Source: Ignavibacteriales bacterium (GTDB lineage: Bacteria; Bacteroidota; Ignavibacteria; Ignavibacteriales; Ignavibacteriaceae). From it: a stretch of 64,000 bases of DNA. The position numbers were made by a program, and so were the translations under genes. The DNA is taken from assembly GCA_016700155.1 (NCBI GenBank), contig CP065001.1, forward strand, positions 806,001 through 870,000, written 5' to 3'. Under the pieces are notes generated by a model. It did not search any database, was not told where the DNA came from, and saw only the letters and a program-made list of their open reading frames with translations. Positions within the stretch are counted from its first letter, which is position 1; every line of letters starts with the position of its first letter. This document shows positions 1-9,380 of the stretch, one piece after another.

Positions 1-1
1 A

Positions 2-757
2 GGTATTTGCAGAGTCGTATGTTTTACACCAAAGCACAATCTCACACTTGCTGAACTTCAATTGAATGAAATTGTTGATGTGATAAAAACGTGGCAGAGT
101 GAGTATAAAAATCTCGGTGACAAAGCTGAGATAAACTATGTCCAGATATTTGAAAACAAAGGTGAGTTAATGGGCTGCAGTAACCCGCATCCTCACTGCC
201 AGATATGGGCTCAAGAGAACATCCCAAACGAACTGGCAAAAGAACAAGCAAATCAATTAAAATATTTTAAAGAAAACGGAAGAACACTTTTAAGTGATTA
301 TCTGAAACTCGAAAAACAAAAAGATGAAAGAATAGTTTTTGAGAATGATGGATTTATAGTTCTTGTTCCATTCTGGGCAACCTGGCCTTTTGAAACAATG
401 ATCATACCTAAAAGATCAATTCAAAATATTCTTCAATTGACTGATAAAGAAACAGAAGAATTTGCCGAAGCAATAAAAGTTATAACAGTTAAGTACGATA
501 ACATCTTCAACATATCTTTTCCTTACTCATCCGGAATTCATCAAGCGCCAACAGATAATATCGATCATCCCGAATGGCATTTTCATATGCACTTTTATCC
601 GCCTCTGCTAAGATCGTCATCGATAAAAAAATTTATGGTCGGATACGAAATGTTAGCTGAACCGCAAAGAGATATAACTCCTGAAAAGAGTGCTGAAATT
701 ATTAGTCAATTAAGTTCGATTCACTATTTATTAAATCAGTCAAATGAGAATAAATAA
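2..757 (+). CDS. galT: Galactose-1-phosphate uridylyltransferase (5' end cut off by window)
   Basis: This is the C-terminal part of the Leloir-pathway enzyme that exchanges UMP between UDP-glucose and galactose-1-phosphate in the cytoplasm. The reading frame is open from base 2, and the residues before the first possible start (RVVCFTPKHNLTLAEL) already match GalT, so the gene begins upstream of the window. The visible markers are the active-site motif HPHCQIWA, with the nucleophilic second histidine, and the C-terminal HFHMHFYPPLLRSSSIKKF followed by MVGYEML. A cysteine stands where many GalTs have glycine in HPHGQ. The 3' end overlaps the following beta-galactosidase by 14 bases, which points to translational coupling in a galactose/galactan operon. 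The partner galK lies at 9381; galE is not in the window. Confidence 0.95.
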   Translation, partial: GICRVVCFTPKHNLTLAELQLNEIVDVIKTWQSEYKNLGDKAEINYVQIFENKGELMGCSNPHPHCQIWAQENIPNELAKEQANQLKYFKENGRTLLSDYLKLEKQKDERIVFENDGFIVLVPFWATWPFETMIIPKRSIQNILQLTDKETEEFAEAIKVITVKYDNIFNISFPYSSGIHQAPTDNIDHPEWHFHMHFYPPLLRSSSIKKFMVGYEMLAEPQRDITPEKSAEIISQLSSIHYLLNQSNENK

Positions 758-3700
758 AATTGTAAGTATAATAATTTTTATTTCGCTTCTTACCTCAGTA
801 GGAATTTGTCAATACGGACAAATTAATATTGATGACTATATTCAAAACGCGGAAATGTTTGAAGAGAACCAGCTTCCGTTGCTGCCGACTTTAATTCCAT
901 TTAAAGATGTTGAATCATCTCTTAAAACATCTGAAAGTCAGTCTGAATTTTATCAAAGCCTAAACGGTAAGTGGAAGTTCAATTTTCAATATACACCATA
1001 TACATTCCCTCATGATTTTTACGAACAAAATTATGATGACAAGAACTGGAATGAAATAAAAGTTCCGGCAGTTTGGCAGACTGAAGGTTACGATCATTTA
1101 ATGTACAGAAATGTTCCAATGGAATTTGCACCGTATGATCCACCGCTCGTTCCCAAAGAATTAAATCCAACAGGCTGTTACAGAAGAACTTTCGATATGG
1201 ATTCTGAATGGTCCGGAAGAAATATCATTCTCCATTTTGATGGAGTAAAATCAAATGCTTTTGTTTGGGTAAACGGAAAATATATTGGTTACGATGAAGG
1301 CGGAATGACTCCTGCAGAATTTGATATTACTGATTTTGTAACCGAAAAAAATAATCAGATAACAGTACTTATTACCCGCTGGTGCGATGGTTCGTATCTT
1401 GAAGACCAGGATATGTGGCGATACTCAGGAATTTACAGAGATGTTTACCTCTACTCAAAACCTGTTGTATCTATTTCTGATTTGACCGTCATTACTGACT
1501 TTGATGAAAATTATGTAAATGCAAATCTCACTTTGAAGCTTGGTATTACTTCATCATCATTACTATCTGAGAATTACAATTTTAAATTTACACTTCTCGA
1601 CTCATCACAAAAACAAATTGCTCAAACATCAGCCTTAGTTGAAAATCTATCATCAACCATAACAAAGGAGATTATACAGCTGCATCAATGGTCTGATGAA
1701 AAACCTTATCTATATACTTTGATAGTTGAACTGCTCAATTCAAAAAATGAAACCACTGAGGTTGTTAAAAAGAAAATCGGTTTCAGAGAATTAGAAATCA
1801 TAAACGGAAGAGCGTGTTTAAATGGAAAACCGATTTATATAAAAGGTGTTAATCGTCACGAACATCATCCTGAACACAGCGGTGCGATAACAAAAGATAT
1901 TATGCTTAAAGATATTTTCCTGATGAAGCAGAACAATATCAATGCTGTGCGCACAAGCCACTATCCGAATTCACCGTTATGGTACGAACTGTGTGATGAG
2001 TACGGAATTCTTATTCAGGATGAAGTGAATGCTGAATGTCATTACAAAGAGTATTGGTTCCCGAGTCTTGAGTTCTATCATAAAGCTTTTATGAACAGGT
2101 TTATCGGTATGGTTCAGAGAGATAAAAATCATCCGTCAGTGATTATGTGGAGTACCGGTAACGAATGTGGTCTGGATGAAATTCATTACAAGATGAATGA
2201 TTATGTAAGGGCAAATGACAAAACCAGGTTTGTAATGCATCAATCAAATACCCCCGATGGTGAAGCTCCTTACGCTGATATTATTGGTCCGCGCTATCCT
2301 ACTGTTTCGCGCTTGATGCATATTGGCTTGACAACTGACAAGCCCGTTGTAATGGGTGAATATGCTCATGCGATGGGCAACAGTCTCGGTCAGTTTGATG
2401 AATTGTGGGATCTGATTTATTCAATGGAAAAACTTCAAGGAGGATTTATATGGGACTGGGTTGACCAGGGATTAAAAAGAAATCTAATTCTTACACCGGA
2501 TCAGTCATCAAATAAAATAACATCAGCAGTAATTGGTAATCCATTATTCATCGAAGGCAAAAAAGGAAAAACAATAAAACTAAGCGGACTTGATGACTGG
2601 ATTGAAGTTTATAATCATCCAGTGTTTGATGAAATAAAAAATAATCTTTCAATAGAGTTCTGGATTAAACCTGACAAGTGGTTTATTGAAAATCCAATTG
2701 TAACTCGTGCAAATCAATTCGGAGTAACACAACGTCATCCTGATTCGATTTCTTTTTACATTAATAGTTATAAAAATTCATTAACTGTTGCCGTACCTTC
2801 TGATTGGCTTAACATCTGGCATAAAGTAAAGGCTGTGTTTGATGGAAAAGAGATGAGATTATTTATTGATGACAATATCTCTGTTAAAAAGAATTATGAA
2901 CATCAGATAAGATATACTCAATATCCAGTTAATGTTGGCAGAGATTATTTTCGTAATACAGATCAGCACCTTGGCTGGATGTCAAACTGTGCTATCGATG
3001 AACTGGTGATTTCTTCTGAAGATAAAATTCTGCTGAACCTTCCATTTGATGAGACGACTTCACAAGGCGATTTTGTTTACTATGGTGCAAGTTCATTCGT
3101 TTGTAATGGGGTTGTGTTTTATGACAGAACTCCGCAGCCTGAACTTTACCAGGTGAAGAAAAGTCAATCACCGGTCAAATTTGAAAAACTGAATAACAAA
3201 ATCAGAATTATTAATCACTATAGTTTTACAAATCTTAATGAATTTGTTTTTAACTGGTTCCTTTACAAAGAAGGAAAATTAATCCGTAATGGTTCTCTTA
3301 GTGTTGATTGTCCACCGTTAGATAAAACTGAGATTGAAAATCCGGTTGACATTAAGGAACTAACAGACGATGGCGAATATATTCTTGAGTTAACTGCTAA
3401 TCTAAAGCACCCTGCCCCGTGGGCTGCTAAAGGACATGAAATTAACTTTGAACAGTTTATTCTTGCTTCAAATTATATTGATGAAAAATATGACGCAGCA
3501 AAACAAAAAATTTCCTTTAAAGAATCAGGTTATGAACTTAGTATCACCACAAGTAAAGTAAATTTATCTATTAGCAAAACCGATGGCAGATTATCTTTCA
3601 TCAACAATTCAGGAACAATAATTAATGGTCCTGAATTAAATGTCTGGCGTGCACCAATCTCAAATGAGTGGGTTGATTGGGGACAAGCCGAAGCAAGTGA

Positions 3701-4364
3701 TTGGTATTCAAGCGGTTTGAACAGGTTAACACTTGATTCAACAGATTTTTCTTTTGTTGATGAAAACAATTTCGTCAAATGCATTTCAAAACAGTTCTAC
3801 AGATTGCCGGAAAATGAAGACTATATCTTAAATCAGTTTACTTATACAATTAATTCTGAAGGACAAATAAGGATTAATCAGAAAGTGGATTTCATCGGTT
3901 ACTTTAATTACGAATGGCTGCCTAGAGTTGGTATGAAATTCAATTTATCAAAATCATTTGAAGATGTTTCGTGGTACGGCAGAGGTCCTTTTGAAACTTA
4001 TCCCGACAGAAAAACCGGAGCTAAGATAGGAAACTATCAGTTAAATGTAGATTCATTTTATGTCCCTTATGTAAAAACTGAAGATCATGGAAACCGTACA
4101 GATGTAAAAAAATTAAAACTGATTAATAATAACGGCAAGAATTTTACAATAACATCTGATGAGAAATTTAATTTTTCAGTGACTCCTTATTCCAATATTG
4201 ATAGAACGGTATATCCGTTTCAATTAATAAACGGCGAAACACTTACACTAAACATTGATAATAAAGTTACTGGAGTAGGTGATACACCCGTTCCAACATT
4301 ACCAAAATACAGAACGTATCCTGTCAGTTATGATTATTCAATAATTATTACACCGGAAGAGTAA
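744..4364 (+). CDS. GH2 beta-galactosidase with inserted LamG-like domain, exported
   Basis: This LacZ-type beta-galactosidase hydrolyses terminal beta-galactosides. An N-terminal signal peptide (about residues 1-22, ending near GICQ) predicts a periplasmic or surface location, unlike E. coli LacZ. The order is sugar-binding and immunoglobulin-like GH2 domains (about 60-345), a TIM barrel (about 350-575) with GVNRHEHHPEHSG, the acid/base E474 in WSTGNECG and the nucleophile E539 in MGEYAHAMGNS, and a C-terminal Bgal small-chain domain (about 930-1200). At 1206 residues it is about 180 longer than LacZ. The extra length is a concanavalin/LamG-like module (about 580-770; LSIEFWIKPDKW, MRLFIDDN, AIDELVI) placed just after GGFIWDWVDQGL and before the conserved DRTPQP region. 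It is probably the exo-enzyme paired with the GH53 galactanase downstream. Confidence 0.9.
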   Translation: MRINKIVSIIIFISLLTSVGICQYGQINIDDYIQNAEMFEENQLPLLPTLIPFKDVESSLKTSESQSEFYQSLNGKWKFNFQYTPYTFPHDFYEQNYDDKNWNEIKVPAVWQTEGYDHLMYRNVPMEFAPYDPPLVPKELNPTGCYRRTFDMDSEWSGRNIILHFDGVKSNAFVWVNGKYIGYDEGGMTPAEFDITDFVTEKNNQITVLITRWCDGSYLEDQDMWRYSGIYRDVYLYSKPVVSISDLTVITDFDENYVNANLTLKLGITSSSLLSENYNFKFTLLDSSQKQIAQTSALVENLSSTITKEIIQLHQWSDEKPYLYTLIVELLNSKNETTEVVKKKIGFRELEIINGRACLNGKPIYIKGVNRHEHHPEHSGAITKDIMLKDIFLMKQNNINAVRTSHYPNSPLWYELCDEYGILIQDEVNAECHYKEYWFPSLEFYHKAFMNRFIGMVQRDKNHPSVIMWSTGNECGLDEIHYKMNDYVRANDKTRFVMHQSNTPDGEAPYADIIGPRYPTVSRLMHIGLTTDKPVVMGEYAHAMGNSLGQFDELWDLIYSMEKLQGGFIWDWVDQGLKRNLILTPDQSSNKITSAVIGNPLFIEGKKGKTIKLSGLDDWIEVYNHPVFDEIKNNLSIEFWIKPDKWFIENPIVTRANQFGVTQRHPDSISFYINSYKNSLTVAVPSDWLNIWHKVKAVFDGKEMRLFIDDNISVKKNYEHQIRYTQYPVNVGRDYFRNTDQHLGWMSNCAIDELVISSEDKILLNLPFDETTSQGDFVYYGASSFVCNGVVFYDRTPQPELYQVKKSQSPVKFEKLNNKIRIINHYSFTNLNEFVFNWFLYKEGKLIRNGSLSVDCPPLDKTEIENPVDIKELTDDGEYILELTANLKHPAPWAAKGHEINFEQFILASNYIDEKYDAAKQKISFKESGYELSITTSKVNLSISKTDGRLSFINNSGTIINGPELNVWRAPISNEWVDWGQAEASDWYSSGLNRLTLDSTDFSFVDENNFVKCISKQFYRLPENEDYILNQFTYTINSEGQIRINQKVDFIGYFNYEWLPRVGMKFNLSKSFEDVSWYGRGPFETYPDRKTGAKIGNYQLNVDSFYVPYVKTEDHGNRTDVKKLKLINNNGKNFTITSDEKFNFSVTPYSNIDRTVYPFQLINGETLTLNIDNKVTGVGDTPVPTLPKYRTYPVSYDYSIIITPEE

Positions 4365-4451
4365 TAAATGTTTTTAGTTGTTTTATGTTATGCAATCGTT
4401 AGTAAATAGAATAGAATTAAAGATGCTGCAAGTTATTAGAGGAAATGTAAA

Positions 4452-5846
4452 ATGAAGAAAATAATTTTGCTGATATTTTTTGTGAATTATTTTTTATCCG
4501 CTCAGCAGGATGAGTTCATAAAAGGATTTGATGTTTCATTCATTCCGCAGATAGAAGATCTTGGTGGACATTATTATGTTAATGGCACTGAGACTGATCC
4601 GTTCGAAATATTTACTGACAACGAAATTAATTATATCAGGCTGCGTTTATGGCATACTCCGGCAAACGGGTATTGCGGACTTGCAAGCACACTTGAGACC
4701 GCGTTAAGAATAAAACAAAGCGGCACAAAATTTTTACTTAATTTTCACTATTCCGATACCTGGGCTGACCCTGAACATCAGACAAAACCTGCCGCATGGC
4801 AGTCATTAACTTATCAGCAATTAGTCGATAGTGTCTATGCTTACACATTTAATGTGATTCAAGCATTCAATGCAATTGATGCATTGCCTGATATGGTTCA
4901 GATCGGAAATGAAATTATTGTTGGGATGCTATGGCCTGATGGAAGAGTCGGCGGTTCATTCAACACAACCCAGCAGTGGCAGCAGTTTACAAATCTTTTA
5001 AAGACTGCGCGCAATGCTGTAATAGATGCTGTTCCTGATACTACAATCCCGATAATGATTCACATTGACAGAGGCGGAGATAATGCGGGCAGCAGGTGGT
5101 TCTTTGATAATCTGAATTCATACCAGGTCCCATTTGATATAATCGGACAATCATTTTATCCCTGGTGGCATGGAACATTAACTCAGCTATCTCAAAACCT
5201 AAACGACCTTGCGTCAAGGTATGGCAAAAAAATAATTGTGGCAGAAACCGCGTATCCTTGGACGCTTCAGTATTTTGATAATGTTAATAATATTGTTGGA
5301 ACTGCTTCCCAATTACATTCAGGTTATCCCGCCACCGTACAAGGACAGTTTAATTATTTACGTGATATCATTCAGATCATCAAAAATGTACCGAACAGCA
5401 GGGGCATCGGAATTTTTTATTGGGCGCCCGAATATATTTCTGTTCAGCCGATTGGATCACCATGGGAAAATTTAGCACTCTTTAATTTTAGTAATTCAGT
5501 TCTTTCTTCTATTACAGCATTTCATGACACCGTTTCAACTTTAAATGAAGAGATTGAAAATAATATTGTTGATTTTAAACTTCATCAAAACTTCCCAAAT
5601 CCTTTTAATCCTGTTACAATAATTGATTATGAAATGTTTGAACAATCGAATGTAAAAATTATTGTTTACAATTCTTTAGGCGAACAAATCAATGTGTTGC
5701 TTGATGAAATTATAAATGCAGGCTCACACTCGATTGAATGGAATGGAAAAGATTCTTACAATCTTCAATTGCCATCGGGAGTATATTTTGTAAAACTGAT
5801 AACTGAAAAAAATTCTTTATCAATTAAAACTGTTCTTCTCAAATGA
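4452..5846 (+). CDS. GH53 endo-beta-1,4-galactanase with T9SS sorting tail
   Basis: This is an arabinogalactan endo-beta-1,4-galactanase that cleaves the beta-1,4-galactan chains of pectic arabinogalactan. A signal peptide (about 1-18, ending SAQQ) precedes the GH53 barrel (about 20-360). The barrel shows RLRLWHTP, FHYSDTWADP, the acid/base glutamate E154 in VQIGNE and the nucleophile E265 in IVAETAYPW. Residues from about 376 form a Por-type C-terminal sorting domain with QNFPNPFNPVT and a final KTVLLK, so the enzyme should leave through the Type IX secretion system and sit on the cell surface. It lies between the beta-galactosidase and a GH5-like hydrolase and overlaps the latter by four bases (ATGA). 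The family assignment is firm; the exact substrate is inferred from the family. Confidence 0.93.
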   Translation: MKKIILLIFFVNYFLSAQQDEFIKGFDVSFIPQIEDLGGHYYVNGTETDPFEIFTDNEINYIRLRLWHTPANGYCGLASTLETALRIKQSGTKFLLNFHYSDTWADPEHQTKPAAWQSLTYQQLVDSVYAYTFNVIQAFNAIDALPDMVQIGNEIIVGMLWPDGRVGGSFNTTQQWQQFTNLLKTARNAVIDAVPDTTIPIMIHIDRGGDNAGSRWFFDNLNSYQVPFDIIGQSFYPWWHGTLTQLSQNLNDLASRYGKKIIVAETAYPWTLQYFDNVNNIVGTASQLHSGYPATVQGQFNYLRDIIQIIKNVPNSRGIGIFYWAPEYISVQPIGSPWENLALFNFSNSVLSSITAFHDTVSTLNEEIENNIVDFKLHQNFPNPFNPVTIIDYEMFEQSNVKIIVYNSLGEQINVLLDEIINAGSHSIEWNGKDSYNLQLPSGVYFVKLITEKNSLSIKTVLLK

Positions 5847-8404
5847 AATTTTATATCAAAATATTTTTTGTTGTTGCTTTAATTAACGTTGCAGGCTTCT
5901 CACAATCAGGTGATGATTTAATTTTTGTTGATTCACAGGGAAGAATGAAATGGAGTTCAGGTAATGAAGAAGCATTTTTCTTTGGTGTGAACTATTCAAC
6001 TCCATTCGCGTTTTCATATAGGGCGATAAAGAATAAAAATTTATCGCACAAAGAAATTATTGATATGGACGTTCAGCAGTTTAAAAGACTTGGAATGAAC
6101 GCATACAGAATACACGTTTGGGACAGGGAAGTATCGGACAGAGAGGGCAACTTACTTAACAATGAACATATTGAACTTCTTGATTATCTCATCTATAAGT
6201 TAATTGAGAATGACATTTACATTATACTTACACCGATTGCATGGTGGGGCACTGGCTGGCCTGAACCGGATATTGAAACTCCGGGCTTCTCAAGTTTTTA
6301 TTCTAAGATTGAATCGACAACTAAACCGGAAGTGTTAAAAGCTCATTTCAATTATCTTAAACAGTTTGTCAATCACAAAAATTCTTTTACTGGCAAAACT
6401 TATAAAGATGAAAAACATATAATCGCGTTTGAGGTTTTTAATGAACCAAACCTTCCTAAAGATTCAGACAGTGTTTCGAACTATGTAAATGCAACTGTAA
6501 AAGTTTTAAGAGATGAGGGAATAACTAAGCCAATCTTTTTTAATATCAGTGAAAATCCAGGCAAAGAGCAATGGATAGGAGTCGCGTCGTCAAACATACA
6601 AGGCATTTCATTCCAATGGTATCCAACAGGGTTAGTAAAGTATAGTGAACTTAAAGGAAATTATATCCCGAATGTTTTTTCTTACCCGATTCCAGATTAC
6701 ACTGACAAAATAAATAACAAAGCAAAAATGGTTTATGAATTTGATGCCGCCGATATAGGCAGATCATATATGTACCCCTTGATGGCGCACGGTTTCAGAG
6801 AAGCCGGGATGCAATGGGCGACAATGTTTGCTTATGATCCAACACCGCTGGCACAGTATAATTCGGAATATTCAACACACTATTTGAACTTGTTATATAC
6901 TCCGCAAAAAGCATTGAGTTTTTTAATCGGGGGTCAACTTTTTAATCAGAGAAAACTTGCCCAAAAGATATTTGATAACACATCAGTAAAAATGGAAAAC
7001 GTGTTTTTTGATTATGAAAATGATCTGAGTGTCCTGAATACAAGTGATAAACTTTATTATTCAAATTCGACAAATGAACAACCAATTGACGTGCAACAAT
7101 TAAAACATATTGCCGGTTATGGAAATTCCAAAGTAGTAAAGTATGATGGAAGAGGAACTTATTTCTTAGATAAGATTAAAGATGGCTTGTGGAAACTTGA
7201 ACTTTACCCGGATGCAATTTGGTTAAGAGATCCTTTTGGCAGAAATGGTCTTGATGAACCTGCGGCAAAGCTAATCTGGAAATCACATGAGATGAAAATA
7301 TCTTTACCTGATTTAAACCCGGACTTTAAAGTTTATTCGATTGAAAATAAATCTTATTCGGCTAACGAGCAGACAGTTATGATTGAGCCCGGAGTTTATT
7401 TCATAACGAATGATAAAAAATTATCTGTGGATGATATAGATGAAAGCTATACTGATTTCAATTTCATTAAAAAATATGGAGAGTACATAAAGGATTTTCA
7501 CTCAACAGAAATAAAAAATATTTCGCCTTCTTCTTTTGATGAAAATGAAGTGAAGAAAATTTCAGTCGAAGTCTATTCGCCTGTAGAAGTTCAAACTTTC
7601 ATTTATATAAAGAGAACTACCTGGCGCGGGTATCAAAAATTTGATATGAAAAAAGTAAATGATTTTGTTTATGAATTTGAATTACCTGCTGAATTATCTT
7701 CAAACGGAAAGCTGCAATATTTTATTTGCGTCAACAATGGTAAAGATGTGCTCACTTTCCCGGGGAAACTAAAACATTCACCTGACTATTGGTCGTTTGA
7801 CGCAAAAGAATCATATGAACTTTCAATCTTTCCTGCTTCAAACAAAGTACTACTGTTTGATCCTTCAAGTGATAACGAAAATATTATTTCGCCAAATATC
7901 TGGAGATATGTTGATCATCGCTTGGATTATACTTTTGATGATAACAATGAATCAGAGTTTAACATAGATATCAGAAGGGTCAGAGAGAAATTTCCAGAAC
8001 TTGCAATTCAGTTTTATGTCGGAGAGCATTTAAAGAATTATTCTCCCGATAGTATCGATGAATTAGAACTGGAAATCAAAAAATCTGTTGATGGTCCTGA
8101 TACAATATCAGTGAGAATAATTTATAACAACACTAACGGGTTTGAAAGAAAAATAGCTTTAAATAATAAATATCAAAAAGTTCTAATTCCTCTGAAGAAG
8201 CCGGAAGAATTTAAATACGCGTTGTTGCCAAGACCTTATCCAACATTCTTGCCTTACTGGTATGATTCAAAACCAACAACACAAAGTGAAAATCTAAAAC
8301 CTGAATCAATTCAGATTGTAATTCCTTTACCCGGAACAAACGGCGAACAGGAAAACTATTCGATCAAAATTAAAAATATCTATTTACTAAAATCACATAA
8401 ATGA
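5843..8404 (+). CDS. GH5-like clan GH-A glycoside hydrolase, exported, specificity unknown
   Basis: This is a secreted TIM-barrel glycoside hydrolase of 853 residues. A signal peptide (about 1-20, ending AGFSQS) is followed by a barrel (about 25-375) with the clan A acid/base E201 in AFEVFNEPN and a likely nucleophile E299 in MVYEFDAAD. GMNAYRIHVWDRE and ILTPIAWWGTGWPEP also fit cellulase-superfamily (GH5-type) barrels. Residues from about 540 to the end look like beta-sandwich modules that I cannot name; there is no T9SS tail. It overlaps the galactanase by four bases (ATGA) and the epimerase-like gene by four. The context suggests it acts on galactan, arabinogalactan or released galacto-oligosaccharides. 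I cannot place it in a GH5 subfamily, and a different clan A family is possible. Confidence 0.72.
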   Translation: MKFYIKIFFVVALINVAGFSQSGDDLIFVDSQGRMKWSSGNEEAFFFGVNYSTPFAFSYRAIKNKNLSHKEIIDMDVQQFKRLGMNAYRIHVWDREVSDREGNLLNNEHIELLDYLIYKLIENDIYIILTPIAWWGTGWPEPDIETPGFSSFYSKIESTTKPEVLKAHFNYLKQFVNHKNSFTGKTYKDEKHIIAFEVFNEPNLPKDSDSVSNYVNATVKVLRDEGITKPIFFNISENPGKEQWIGVASSNIQGISFQWYPTGLVKYSELKGNYIPNVFSYPIPDYTDKINNKAKMVYEFDAADIGRSYMYPLMAHGFREAGMQWATMFAYDPTPLAQYNSEYSTHYLNLLYTPQKALSFLIGGQLFNQRKLAQKIFDNTSVKMENVFFDYENDLSVLNTSDKLYYSNSTNEQPIDVQQLKHIAGYGNSKVVKYDGRGTYFLDKIKDGLWKLELYPDAIWLRDPFGRNGLDEPAAKLIWKSHEMKISLPDLNPDFKVYSIENKSYSANEQTVMIEPGVYFITNDKKLSVDDIDESYTDFNFIKKYGEYIKDFHSTEIKNISPSSFDENEVKKISVEVYSPVEVQTFIYIKRTTWRGYQKFDMKKVNDFVYEFELPAELSSNGKLQYFICVNNGKDVLTFPGKLKHSPDYWSFDAKESYELSIFPASNKVLLFDPSSDNENIISPNIWRYVDHRLDYTFDDNNESEFNIDIRRVREKFPELAIQFYVGEHLKNYSPDSIDELELEIKKSVDGPDTISVRIIYNNTNGFERKIALNNKYQKVLIPLKKPEEFKYALLPRPYPTFLPYWYDSKPTTQSENLKPESIQIVIPLPGTNGEQENYSIKIKNIYLLKSHK

Positions 8405-9372
8405 AATCCAATTTTGAAATAGTAGAAAAGAATCAACAATCTTTGTTCTACGAGTTACAAATAAAAAATAATTTAACCGGGGAGTACATAAATATTCTTC
8501 CAAACCTTGGGGCAAGATTAAACGCAGCATATTTGAAAAGTAATGAACAATTAATTCCAGTTATTAAAGAATTAAAAAATAAAAAGCTGAAGTCGAACGA
8601 TGAAAAGTTTAATAATGCAAAGTTATTTCCTTTTGCAAACAGGATAAGAAAGGGAAGGTACTCGTTCAATAATAAAGTATATGAACTGCCTGTGAATTAT
8701 GTTGAAGAAGAAAATTCTTGTCATGGTTTTTTATATGATTTACAATTCAAAGTAATCTCTAAAAATATTTTTAATGATTTTGCTGAAATAAAATTCGGCT
8801 TTACCCCGGAAAATAAATATGAGGGCTATCCTTTTTGTTTTGATATGAAAATCACACACAGATTAAAAACATCATGTGAAATTGAAACAACAACGGAGAT
8901 CTTTAATTCATCAGAAACTGAATTGCTTTTTTCTGATGGCTGGCATCCATACTATTGCCTGAGTGATTCCGCTGATAATTATAATTTAACTTTTAACGCT
9001 GCAGAAAAATTAGAACTTGATGATCATAATATTCCTAATGGTAATGTCATTAATATTAACGGAAGAGTACATCACAAAATTAATTTGAAGAATAAAAATC
9101 TTGATGACTTATTCCGCTTTTCGCTGTCGAACAAAATAAACTTTATTGAAATAGTCCCGAATGATTCAGATCATAAAATTAAAATCTGGCATGAAGCTGG
9201 AGAAAATAAGTACAACTATCTTGTTCTTTATATTCCTCCTGACAGAAGATCAATTGCAGTAGAGCCTATGACATCAAGCATAGATGCGTTCAACAATAAA
9301 GAAGGATTAATAATTTTAAAACCCGGGGAATACTGGTCCGCTTCGATGGGATTTTCACTTCATAAAAAGTAA
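8401..9372 (+). CDS. Aldose 1-epimerase family protein (mutarotase-like)
   Basis: This 323-residue protein has no signal peptide, so it is probably cytoplasmic. It belongs to the aldose epimerase/galactose mutarotase fold: a histidine in SCHGFLYDL, a second histidine in GWHPYYCL and a C-terminal glutamate in AVEPMTSSIDAFNN occupy the usual catalytic places. Mutarotases interconvert alpha and beta anomers and so feed alpha-D-galactose to galactokinase. It starts inside the stop of the preceding hydrolase (ATGA overlap) and ends 8 bases before galK, so co-translation with galK is likely. It is only distantly similar to the canonical GalM encoded at 14090, so a sugar-phosphate or other aldose substrate remains possible. 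Confidence 0.82.
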   Translation: MKSNFEIVEKNQQSLFYELQIKNNLTGEYINILPNLGARLNAAYLKSNEQLIPVIKELKNKKLKSNDEKFNNAKLFPFANRIRKGRYSFNNKVYELPVNYVEEENSCHGFLYDLQFKVISKNIFNDFAEIKFGFTPENKYEGYPFCFDMKITHRLKTSCEIETTTEIFNSSETELLFSDGWHPYYCLSDSADNYNLTFNAAEKLELDDHNIPNGNVININGRVHHKINLKNKNLDDLFRFSLSNKINFIEIVPNDSDHKIKIWHEAGENKYNYLVLYIPPDRRSIAVEPMTSSIDAFNNKEGLIILKPGEYWSASMGFSLHKK

Positions 9373-9380
9373 GTTTAAAT

